The notes beneath the pieces were generated by a model, which worked only from the letters and a program-made list of their open reading frames with translations, was not told where the DNA came from and ran no database searches. From the NCBI RefSeq assembly GCF_030499535.1, contig NZ_JASTLB010000001.1:3782001-3846000 (forward strand): a stretch of 64,000 nucleotides of DNA. Reading direction: 5' to 3'. The stretch's first letter is position 1; every line of letters begins with the position of its first letter. Made by a program: the position numbers and the translations under genes. This document shows positions 39,805 through 47,274 of the stretch, in pieces. Source of the DNA: Streptomyces sp. TG1A-8. GTDB lineage: Bacteria > Actinomycetota > Actinomycetes > Streptomycetales > Streptomycetaceae.

Positions 39805-41277
39805 ATGCGAACCGACTCTTCTCCCGGCACCCTGCCGGCCCGGGAGCACATCCCGGCCGGGAACGCCGGTACGCCCGTCCTGGACGTGGTGATCCCCGTC
39901 CACAACGAGGAGAAGGACCTCCAGCCGTGCGTGCGCAGACTGCACGAGCACCTCGCGCGCACCTTCCCGTACGCCTTCCGCATCACGATCGCGGACAACG
40001 CCTCCACCGACACCACCCCGCTGGTCGCGGCGCGGCTGGCGGCGGAGATCGGCGAGGTCACCGCCTTCCGGCTGGAGCAGAAGGGCCGGGGGCGGGCGCT
40101 GCGGGCGGTGTGGTCCGCGTCCGAGGCGCCGGTCCTCGCCTACATGGACGTCGACCTGTCCACCGACCTCAACGCCCTGCTGCCGCTGGTGGCCCCGCTG
40201 ATCTCGGGCCACTCGGACCTGGCGATCGGCTCCCGGCTCGCCCGCTCCTCGCGGGTCGTGCGCGGCCCCAAGCGGGAGTTCATCAGCCGGGCCTACAACC
40301 TCGTCCTGCGCGGCTCGCTGCAGGCCCGCTTCTCGGACGCCCAGTGCGGCTTCAAGGCCATCCGGCGCGAGGTCGCCCGGGAGCTGCTGCCCCTGGTGGA
40401 GGACACCGGCTGGTTCTTCGACACCGAGATGCTGGTGCTGGCCGAGCGGGCCGGGCTCAGGATCCACGAGGTGCCGGTCGACTGGGTCGACGACCCCGAC
40501 TCCACCGTGCACCTCGTGCGGACCGCGACCGACGACCTCAAGGGGGTGTGGCGGGTGGGCAGGGACCTGGCCACCGGTTCGCTGCCGCTGGACCGGCTCG
40601 TCCGCCCCTTCGGCGACGACCCGCGCGACCGCGAGATCCAGGACGTGCCCAACGGACTGGCCCGCCAGCTCGTCGGGTTCTGCGTGGTCGGCGGCCTGTC
40701 CACGCTGTTCTACCTGCTGCTCTACAGCGGCTTCCGGCAGTTCGCCGGCGCGCAGGCCGCCAACGCGCCGGCGCTGCTCGTCTCCGCGGTCGCCAACACG
40801 GCCGCCAACCGCCGGCTGACCTTCCGGGTGCGCGGCCCGGGCGGTGCCGTCCGGCACCAGGCGCAGGGCCTGGTGGTCTTCGCCGTCGGACTCGCCCTGA
40901 CCAGCGGTTCGCTGGCCGCCCTGAACGCGGCCACCGACGACCCCGGGCACCCCACCGAACTGGCGGTCCTCGTCGTCGCCAACCTCGCCGCGACCGTGCT
41001 GCGCTTCCTGCTCTTCCGCGCCTGGGTGTTCCCCGACCGCGGCGGGTCCGGCGGCGGCCCGGCGGCGGCCGCGGTCCCCGCCCCCCGTCCGTCCGCGCAC
41101 GGCACGGCGGCTCCGTACCCGCCGCTCCCGCGGCGCCCGCTGCCGTACCAGGGGTACGTCCCGTACCCGACCGCCCGGGTCCGCGCCGGTGACGCCGCGG
41201 ACGACCGCCGGCGCGACACCACCGCGCGACCGCGGCCGGCACACCCGCGCGACACCGATCCGGGGGACCTCCGATGA
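39805..41277 (+). CDS. Fused GT2 glycosyltransferase and GtrA-like membrane protein
   Basis: A 490-residue protein. Residues about 24-250 are a dolichol-phosphate-mannose-synthase-like GT2 domain: LDVVIPVHNEEKDL, IADNASTD, YMDVDLSTDL (DxD) and FSDAQCGFKAIRREV. Residues about 290-415 are four GtrA-type membrane helices with NRRLTFRVRG and FRAWVFPD. A Pro-rich tail ends it. It should make a polyprenyl-phosphate sugar and flip or pass it to the next gene's product. It follows the kinase by 13 bases and overlaps the next gene by 4, so all four genes probably form one operon. Confidence 0.9.
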   Translation: MRTDSSPGTLPAREHIPAGNAGTPVLDVVIPVHNEEKDLQPCVRRLHEHLARTFPYAFRITIADNASTDTTPLVAARLAAEIGEVTAFRLEQKGRGRALRAVWSASEAPVLAYMDVDLSTDLNALLPLVAPLISGHSDLAIGSRLARSSRVVRGPKREFISRAYNLVLRGSLQARFSDAQCGFKAIRREVARELLPLVEDTGWFFDTEMLVLAERAGLRIHEVPVDWVDDPDSTVHLVRTATDDLKGVWRVGRDLATGSLPLDRLVRPFGDDPRDREIQDVPNGLARQLVGFCVVGGLSTLFYLLLYSGFRQFAGAQAANAPALLVSAVANTAANRRLTFRVRGPGGAVRHQAQGLVVFAVGLALTSGSLAALNAATDDPGHPTELAVLVVANLAATVLRFLLFRAWVFPDRGGSGGGPAAAAVPAPRPSAHGTAAPYPPLPRRPLPYQGYVPYPTARVRAGDAADDRRRDTTARPRPAHPRDTDPGDLR

Positions 41278-43418
41278 CCACCCCCTACGACCGGCCCACC
41301 GGCCCCGGCACCCCCGCCGCCTGGGGGCCGCCGCCCACGGCGCCCCCGCGGGAACCCGCGGCCGGCGAGCCCCGGCAGCCGCTGGTGCGCAGGCTGTGGC
41401 GCGGCCGGCCCGAGGACCCGCGCTGGGCGCGCCCGGCCCTTCTCGGCCTGCTGGCGGCCACCCTCGTGCTCTACCTGTACGACCTGGGCGCCTCCGGCTA
41501 CGCCAACTCCTTCTACTCGGCGGCCGTCCAGGCCGGCAGCACGTCCTGGAAGGCGTTCTTCTTCGGCTCGCTGGACGCGGGCAACGCCATCACCGTCGAC
41601 AAGCCCTCGGCCTTCCTGTGGCCGATGGAGCTGTCGGTGCGGATCTTCGGCCTGAACGCGTGGGCGATCCTCACCCCCGAGGTCCTCATGGGCGTGGGCG
41701 CGGTGGCGGTCGTCCACGCCGGAGTGCGGCGCCGGTTCGGCCCGGCGGCCGCTCTGATCGCGGGCGCGGTGCTCGCGCTGACCCCGGTCGCGGCGCTGAT
41801 GTTCCGGTTCGACAACCCGGACGCGATGCTGGCCCTGCTGATGTCGCTGGCCTGCTACCTCGTCGTGCGTGCCGTGGAGGACGGGCGGACCCGGTGGCTG
41901 GTGTGGGCCGGCGTGGTGGTGGGCTTCGCCTTCCTCGCCAAGACCCTGCAGGCCTTCCTGATCCTGCCGCCGCTGGCGGTCGTCTACGCCGTGTGCGGCC
42001 CGGTCGCGCCGGTGAAGCGGCTGGTGCAGCTGGGGCTGGCGACCGTCGCGCTCGTGGTGTCGGGCGGCTGGTGGGTCACGGCCGTGGAGCTGTGGCCGGC
42101 CTCGTCCCGCCCGTACATCGGCGGCTCGCAGAACAACAGCTTCCTGGAGCTGACCTTCGGCTACAACGGCCTCGGCCGCATCAGCGGCGACGAGACCGGC
42201 AGCGTGGGCGGCGGGGGCGGCAACGGTGCCGGCCGCTGGGGCGCCACCGGCTGGAACCGGATGTTCAACTCCGAGATCGGCGGCCAGGTCTCCTGGCTGC
42301 TGCCGGCCGCGCTGATCCTGCTGGCCGCCGGCCTGTGGGCGACCAGGAAGGCCCGGCGCACGTCCGTCACGCGCGCCTCGTTCCTGGTGTGGGGCGGCTC
42401 GCTGCTGATCACCGTGGTGGTCTTCAGCTACATGGCGGGCATCTTCCACCAGTACTACACGGTCGCCCTCGCCCCCTACCTCGCGGCCGTGACCGGCATG
42501 GGCGCCGGGCTCCTGTGGGAGAGGCGCAGGGAGACCTGGGCGTCGGTCACGCTCGCCGCCTCCGTGGTGGCCGCGGCGGCCTGGGGCTACGTCCTGCTCC
42601 ACCGCACCTCCGCCTATCCGCCCTGGCTGAAGTGGCTGGTCCTGGTCGGCGGCCTCGCGGCGGCGCTCGGTCTGGTCTTCGCGGGCCGCGCTCCCCGCCG
42701 GTTCGCGCTCGCGGCGGCGGCGGTGGGCCTGGCGGCCGCGCTGGCCGGGCCGACGGCGTACACCCTGAGCACGGTGGACTCCGCGCACACCGGCTCCATC
42801 CCGACGGCCGGTCCGGCGGGCGCGAGCACGATGGGCTTCGGCGGCGGCGGTCCCGGCGGGGCGCGGGGCGGCTTCGGCGGCACGGCGCCGGGGCGGAACC
42901 AGCCGGGCCCGCAGAACGGCAACGGAACCCCGCCGGGCCAGGGCTTCCCCGGCGGGGGCCTGCCGGGCCGGAACGGCAACGCCCAGGGCCGGACCCAGCG
43001 CGGCGGCAACGGCTTCCCCGGCGGGGCCGCGGGGGAGGGCGGCGGTGGCACGGGCGGCCTGCTGAACGGTGCGGACGTCGGCTCCGGGGCCAAGAAGCTG
43101 CTGGCGGCGGACGCGGACCGGTACACCTGGGTGGCCGCCTCCATCGGCTCCCAGAACGCCGCGAGCTACCAGTTGGCCACCGGTGAGCCGGTGATGGCGA
43201 TCGGCGGCTTCAACGGCACCGACCCGTCCCCGACACCGGCCCGGTTCGAGGAGTACGTGGCCGACGGGAAGATCCACTACTTCATCGCGGGCGGCGGCAT
43301 GGGCGGCGGCGACAGCGGCACCGCGTCCCGGATCACGTCCTGGGTCGAGGCCAATTTCAAGAAGGTGACGGTCGGTTCGGCCACCTTCTACGACCTGACC
43401 CGGCGCACGGGCGGCTGA
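41274..43418 (+). CDS. ArnT/PMT-like membrane glycosyltransferase (GT39-type)
   Basis: A 714-residue GT-C enzyme. YDLGASGYANSFYSAAVQAG is the first periplasmic loop with catalytic-type acidic residues, and about 12 membrane helices span residues 62-500. A Gly/Asn/Pro-rich linker (about 515-605) leads to a compact C-terminal domain (YTWVAASIGSQNAASYQLAT, PVMAIGGFNGTDPSPTPARF, KIHYFIAGGG). The enzyme should transfer a lipid-linked sugar to an extracytoplasmic acceptor, using the product of the overlapping upstream gene. Confidence 0.9.
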   Translation: MTTPYDRPTGPGTPAAWGPPPTAPPREPAAGEPRQPLVRRLWRGRPEDPRWARPALLGLLAATLVLYLYDLGASGYANSFYSAAVQAGSTSWKAFFFGSLDAGNAITVDKPSAFLWPMELSVRIFGLNAWAILTPEVLMGVGAVAVVHAGVRRRFGPAAALIAGAVLALTPVAALMFRFDNPDAMLALLMSLACYLVVRAVEDGRTRWLVWAGVVVGFAFLAKTLQAFLILPPLAVVYAVCGPVAPVKRLVQLGLATVALVVSGGWWVTAVELWPASSRPYIGGSQNNSFLELTFGYNGLGRISGDETGSVGGGGGNGAGRWGATGWNRMFNSEIGGQVSWLLPAALILLAAGLWATRKARRTSVTRASFLVWGGSLLITVVVFSYMAGIFHQYYTVALAPYLAAVTGMGAGLLWERRRETWASVTLAASVVAAAAWGYVLLHRTSAYPPWLKWLVLVGGLAAALGLVFAGRAPRRFALAAAAVGLAAALAGPTAYTLSTVDSAHTGSIPTAGPAGASTMGFGGGGPGGARGGFGGTAPGRNQPGPQNGNGTPPGQGFPGGGLPGRNGNAQGRTQRGGNGFPGGAAGEGGGGTGGLLNGADVGSGAKKLLAADADRYTWVAASIGSQNAASYQLATGEPVMAIGGFNGTDPSPTPARFEEYVADGKIHYFIAGGGMGGGDSGTASRITSWVEANFKKVTVGSATFYDLTRRTGG

Positions 43419-43453
43419 CGGGCCCGGAGGGACGCTTGGCACGAGGGAGAACT

Positions 43454-43551
43454 GCCGTACCCCGTACGGCCGGCGCCGTACGGGGTACGGCGCTGTTCGT
43501 TCCCCTCGTTCCCCTCGTTCCCCTCGTTCCTTTCGTTTCCCTCGTTTTCCC
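43454..43551 (+). terminator. Long hairpin followed by a 9-base polypyrimidine tandem repeat
   Basis: A 17-bp perfect stem with a CGGC loop occupies 43454-43491, 36 bases after the glycosyltransferase stop. It is followed by six 9-base units from 43498 to 43551: CGTTCCCCT three times, then CGTTCCTTT, CGTTTCCCT and CGTTTTCCC. The hairpin and T-bearing tract look like a strong terminator for the four-gene operon. Confidence 0.7.
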
Positions 43552-43631
43552 CGGTCCCGCTCGTCCCGGCCCCCGCGGTCCCGGACACTTGGCATCGTCG
43601 GGAGTGGCCCGGGTGGGAGGAAGGTGCGTCG

Positions 43632-44393
43632 ATGGCGAAGGCGGCCGCGCGGTCGGCGTGGACCAGTGTCTGGCTGGCGGAGCGGGCGCCCCGGCGCGGT
43701 GGGCGCGGCGGACAGCCGTCGGGTCTGGACCGGGAGCGGATCACCGGGGCGTCGGTGCGGCTGCTGGACGCCGAGGGGCTGGCGAAGTTCTCCATGCGGC
43801 GGCTGGCCGGTGAGCTGGACGTCACCGCGATGTCCCTGTACTGGTACGTCGACACCAAGGACGACCTGCTCGAACTCGCCCTCGACGCAGCCTTCGGCGA
43901 GCTGCGCCTGCCGGACCCGCAGGACGAGGGGGCCGACTGGCGGGAGCAGTTGCGGGAGCTGGCCACCGCCTACCGGGCGCTGCTGGTCCGGCACCCGTGG
44001 ATGTCGCCGCTGGCCGGCCGCTACCTGAACATCGGCCCCCACTTCCTCGCCTTCTCCCGAGTGGTCCAGCGGGTCGTCCGCCGGGCCGGGCTGCCCGCGC
44101 ACGGAGTGACCGGGGCGATCTCGGCCGTCTTCCAGTTCGTGTACGGCTACGGCACGGTCGAGGGCCACTTCCTCGCCCGGACCGCGGACACCGGGCTCAC
44201 CCCGGACGAGTACGTCGAGCAGGCCATGGGCAAGGTGGCCGACGACCCGGGGACGGCCGACGCGGTCCACGAGTCGAGGGACCTCAGGGCGGCGCGGGGC
44301 GGGGCCGACGTCGCGGACATGATGGACCGCGACTTCACCTTCGCCCTGGACCTGCTGATCGCCGGCATCGAGGCGATGGTCGCCCGCGGCTGA
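43632..44393 (+). CDS. TetR-family regulator with TetR_C-type ligand domain
   Basis: A 253-residue regulator. GLDRERITGASVRLLDAEGL, KFSMRRLAGELDVTAMSLYW and YVDTKDDLLELALDAAFGEL are the DNA-binding region of the subgroup typified by TetR itself. The C-terminal domain is helical (FLAFSRVVQRVVRRAGLPAH, GAISAVFQFVYGYGTVEGHF). The 35-residue N-terminal extension is Arg/Gly-rich. No pump gene is adjacent in divergent orientation, so its target is unclear. Confidence 0.88.
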   Translation: MAKAAARSAWTSVWLAERAPRRGGRGGQPSGLDRERITGASVRLLDAEGLAKFSMRRLAGELDVTAMSLYWYVDTKDDLLELALDAAFGELRLPDPQDEGADWREQLRELATAYRALLVRHPWMSPLAGRYLNIGPHFLAFSRVVQRVVRRAGLPAHGVTGAISAVFQFVYGYGTVEGHFLARTADTGLTPDEYVEQAMGKVADDPGTADAVHESRDLRAARGGADVADMMDRDFTFALDLLIAGIEAMVARG

Positions 44394-44486
44394 CCGCGCC
44401 GCGCCGGACGCCGAGCCCGGCGCCGCGCCGGCACCCGCCGGGCGCGGCGCGAGCCGGGCACGGGTCCGCCCGCCGGGCCGGCCGGG

Positions 44487-44957
44487 TCACCGCTCCTGTG
44501 CCAGCCGGGCCGGGAAGCCGCCGGTCGCCACCGGGCCCCAGCGCTCGGGAGTCACCCGGATGATGGACTTGCCCTGCTCGACCATCGCCCGGCGGTACTC
44601 GTCCCAGTCGGGGTGTTCGCCGGCGATGTTGCGGTAGTACTCGACCAGGGGCTCCACGGAGTCGGGGCAGTCGAGGACCTCGGCGGTGCCGTCGACCTGC
44701 ACCCAGGGGCCGTTCCACTCGTCGCTCAGGACGATCAGGCCGACCCGCGGGTCCCGCTTGGCGTTGCGGGTCTTGGCCCGCTCGGGGTAGGTGGAGACCA
44801 CGATCCGGCCCGAGTCGTCCACCCCGCAGGTCAGCGGGGAACCCTGGGGACTGCCGTCGGCGCGCCGGGTGAGCAGGATCGCACGGTGGCGGGGACGTAC
44901 GAAGTCCAGGAGTTCGTCGAGCGTCACATGGGTGTTCGTCGCGATGTTCGGTGCCAT
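44487..44957 (-). CDS. PPOX-class F420/FMN-dependent oxidoreductase
   Basis: A 156-residue split-barrel flavin/deazaflavin protein: LDFVRPRHRAILLTRRADGS, PLTCGVDDSGRIVVSTYPER, AKTRNAKRDPRVGLIVLSDE and WVQVDGTAEVL are standard for the family, which reduces diverse substrates with F420H2 or FMN. The C-terminal SIIRVTPERWGPV is also typical. The start is an ATG at 44957. It is a single gene converging on the TetR gene. Confidence 0.9.
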   Translation of the reverse strand: MAPNIATNTHVTLDELLDFVRPRHRAILLTRRADGSPQGSPLTCGVDDSGRIVVSTYPERAKTRNAKRDPRVGLIVLSDEWNGPWVQVDGTAEVLDCPDSVEPLVEYYRNIAGEHPDWDEYRRAMVEQGKSIIRVTPERWGPVATGGFPARLAQER

Positions 44958-45012
44958 GGACGCACTCTAGAGCGGGACCGGCCTGCTCGGCCTGACCCTG
45001 TCGGGCACATTC

Positions 45013-45360
45013 TCAGGCGGCCAGCGCCTCGTCCGGGTGGTCGTACACCGGGACGTCCCGGCGCACCCCGGTCAGCATCAGCACGCGGCTGGGCAGGCCG
45101 TCCGGCGGGGCGGCGACCCGGACCCGGGTGTGCGGGTGCAGCAGGCGGCTCACGTCATCGATCAGGCGGGCCCCCTGGGAGTCCATGAACCGGGTGCGGG
45201 TCAGGTCCAGCACCAGCAGGCGGGGCCGCCGGACGCGGGCGACCGAGACGATGTGCGCGTACAGCTCGGACGTGTTGGACAGGTCCACGTCCGGGGGGAA
45301 GGCGAGCACGGTGCGGCCGGGCAGGTCGCGGGGCACGCACGGGGTCGGCTGGAAGGTCAC
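45013..45360 (-). CDS. STAS-domain anti-sigma factor antagonist
   Basis: A 115-residue STAS protein of the SpoIIAA/RsbV type. LAFPPDVDLSNTSELYAHIV and RPRLLVLDLTRTRFMDSQGA contain the conserved phosphorylatable Ser (DSQGARLI). VRVAAPPDG and VLMLTGVRRDVPVYD complete the fold. It should release a sigma factor from an RsbW-like kinase when unphosphorylated. A GTG at 45360 is chosen because it begins the first strand. It is divergent from the GAF-ANTAR gene. sigN and sigF are 5-8 kb away and are possible beneficiaries. Confidence 0.85.
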   Translation of the reverse strand: MTFQPTPCVPRDLPGRTVLAFPPDVDLSNTSELYAHIVSVARVRRPRLLVLDLTRTRFMDSQGARLIDDVSRLLHPHTRVRVAAPPDGLPSRVLMLTGVRRDVPVYDHPDEALAA

Positions 45361-45629
45361 GGCGGCACTCTCACCTGGGAGGCGGACGGTGGTCGGGGGT
45401 CCGCCCGGGTTCCGGGCGGACGAAAATCCGGGGCCACTTCCTGACCGAAGTCCCCATTGGACCACGGCCGGGCGGGAGACGGAAGGCGGCCGGTGTCCGA
45501 GGAACGGCCGGACACCACTTCACCGCAATGGAGCAGCTAAAGTGCACCTGTCGTGTGCTCGCAGTCGGGAATGTGCTGCGGAGCTCTCCTGAGCATGGCC
45601 GTACGGCCGTGTCATCCGAGAGGTTCGTG

Positions 45630-46364
45630 GTGGCTTCGTCTGACTTTTCCGATGTGACCCGTTTTCCGGTCGGCCTGGAGCTGGCCGAAGCGCTCACGGT
45701 GGCGGCTCGGCAACTGCACGAGACCACCACCCCGCACGCCACCCTGCGCACCGCCGTCCGGCTCGCCGTGCACCTGCTGCCGGGCGCCGAGCACGCCGGG
45801 ATCTCCGAGATCGAGCGGGGCGAGGCGCGCCGCACGGTCGCCTGGACCGACGACATCGTGCGCGACGCGGAGGCCCCGGACCTGCCGCACTGGCAGCGGC
45901 TGTGGACCTCGTCGGTGGTGCGCACGGCGGACGGCGGGGACGCGGCCGAGGAGGGCCCGCTGTCCGACCTGGGACTGCGCTCGGTGCTGTCGATGCGGCT
46001 GCGCGCCGACAAGCGCCGGCTGACGGTGCTCACCGCCTACTCCCGCGACCCGCACGCCTTCGACGAGACGGCCACCCGCCTGGGCCGGCTGTTCACCACG
46101 CACGTCAGCCTGGCCCTGAACTCGGTGACCGTCCGCGAGCAGCTCACCGAGGCCATGCGCACCCGGGACCTGATCGGCCAGGCCACCGGCATCCTCATGG
46201 AGCGCCTCGACATCGACGCCTCGGCGGCCTTCGAGAGCCTGGTCCGCGCCTCCCAGCGGGAGAACGTCAAGCTGCGCGACCTGGCCCGGCGGATCGTGGG
46301 GACGGCGGAGAACCCGTCGTCCGCCCCGGCGGGCGGCCGGGGCCCGTCAGGCGGCGGGCAGTGA
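45630..46364 (+). CDS. GAF-ANTAR RNA-binding antiterminator-type regulator
   Basis: About 244 residues. A GAF domain (ALTVAARQLHETTTPHATLR, LLPGAEHAGISEIERGEARR, LRSVLSMRLRADKRRLTVLT) is followed by an ANTAR domain (LTEAMRTRDLIGQATGILME and FESLVRASQRENVKLRDLAR). ANTAR domains bind paired stem-loops in leader RNAs and prevent termination. The start is uncertain: the frame is open from 45528. I prefer the GTG at 45630 because GAGAGG lies 6 bases upstream and the preceding sequence looks like promoter. Confidence 0.82.
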   Translation: MASSDFSDVTRFPVGLELAEALTVAARQLHETTTPHATLRTAVRLAVHLLPGAEHAGISEIERGEARRTVAWTDDIVRDAEAPDLPHWQRLWTSSVVRTADGGDAAEEGPLSDLGLRSVLSMRLRADKRRLTVLTAYSRDPHAFDETATRLGRLFTTHVSLALNSVTVREQLTEAMRTRDLIGQATGILMERLDIDASAAFESLVRASQRENVKLRDLARRIVGTAENPSSAPAGGRGPSGGGQ

Positions 46365-47168
46365 CGCGCCCTGGACCGCCTGGACGTCCAGCTCGACCCT
46401 GAGGGTCGTGCCGATGGCGGCGATGCCGGCCTGGAGGACCTGGTTGTAGTTCATCGCGAAGTCCTCGCGGCGCAGTTCGGTGGTGGCGCGGAAGGCGGCC
46501 CGGGTGCCGCCCCACGGGTCGGCGCCGGTGCCGAGGTAGGCGAGGTCGAGGTCCACCGGCCGGACGATCCCGTGCATCGCCAGCTCGCCGTGCACGGTCC
46601 AGCGGTCCGGGCCGGCGGCCGTCAGGTCCGTCGAGCGGTAGGTGATCTCCGGGTGCCGTTCGACGTCGAGGAAGTCCGCGGACTTCAGGTGGGTGTCGCG
46701 CATCCCGTTGCCGGTGTCGATGGACGCCGCCCGGATCACCGCCTCCACCCGGGACTTGGAGACGTCGTCGGGCGCGATCTCGATCGTGCCGCCGAACTCC
46801 GTGAACCGGCCGTGCACGCTGGAGATCCCCAGGTGCTGGGCGACGGCGGCGACGGAGGAGTGCACCGGGTCGATGGTCCACGGGCCGGGCGGGGGCAGCT
46901 CGGCGCCGCCCTGCCGGGCCAGTGTGACGGCCCCGATCTCGGCCCGGCCGCTCGCGGTGACGATCGCGCTGGAGGCGGTGGGCGCGTACCCGACGGCCGT
47001 CACGATCACGGTGTACGCCCCCGGCGCCAGCTCGGTGGTGTCCCGTACGGCCCCCTCGGCGTCCGCCTCGGCCCGCAGCACCTGCGCGCCGGTCGTGTCG
47101 GTCACCGTGACGACCGCGTGCGACACGGCCCATCCGTCGCGCGTACGGATCTTCGCGGTCAGTCCCAT
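46347..47168 (-). CDS. YceI family protein with N-terminal carboxypeptidase-regulatory-like domain
   Basis: A 273-residue protein. Residues 1-90 form a beta-sandwich of the CarboxypepD_reg type (GWAVSHAVVTVTDTTGAQVL, LAPGAYTVIVTAVGYAP). Residues about 97-270 are YceI: WTIDPVHSSVAAVAQHLGIS, VHGRFTEFGGTIEI, GMRDTHLKSADFLDVERHPE and FAMNYNQVLQAG. YceI lipocalins bind isoprenoid-type lipids. No signal peptide is seen. The ATG at 47168 has GGGAG nearby. Its N-terminal domain resembles the repeats in the neighbouring efflux pump, suggesting linked function. Confidence 0.88.
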   Translation of the reverse strand: MGLTAKIRTRDGWAVSHAVVTVTDTTGAQVLRAEADAEGAVRDTTELAPGAYTVIVTAVGYAPTASSAIVTASGRAEIGAVTLARQGGAELPPPGPWTIDPVHSSVAAVAQHLGISSVHGRFTEFGGTIEIAPDDVSKSRVEAVIRAASIDTGNGMRDTHLKSADFLDVERHPEITYRSTDLTAAGPDRWTVHGELAMHGIVRPVDLDLAYLGTGADPWGGTRAAFRATTELRREDFAMNYNQVLQAGIAAIGTTLRVELDVQAVQGASLPAA

Positions 47169-47274
47169 CCCGTTTTCTCCCTGAAAAGCCTTACAAATTG
47201 GGTCACAAGAAACCGGCCCGCGGCACGGCCGCCACTGGGTGAGCGGCGGCACGCGCCACGGGCCGGGGGTCGTC

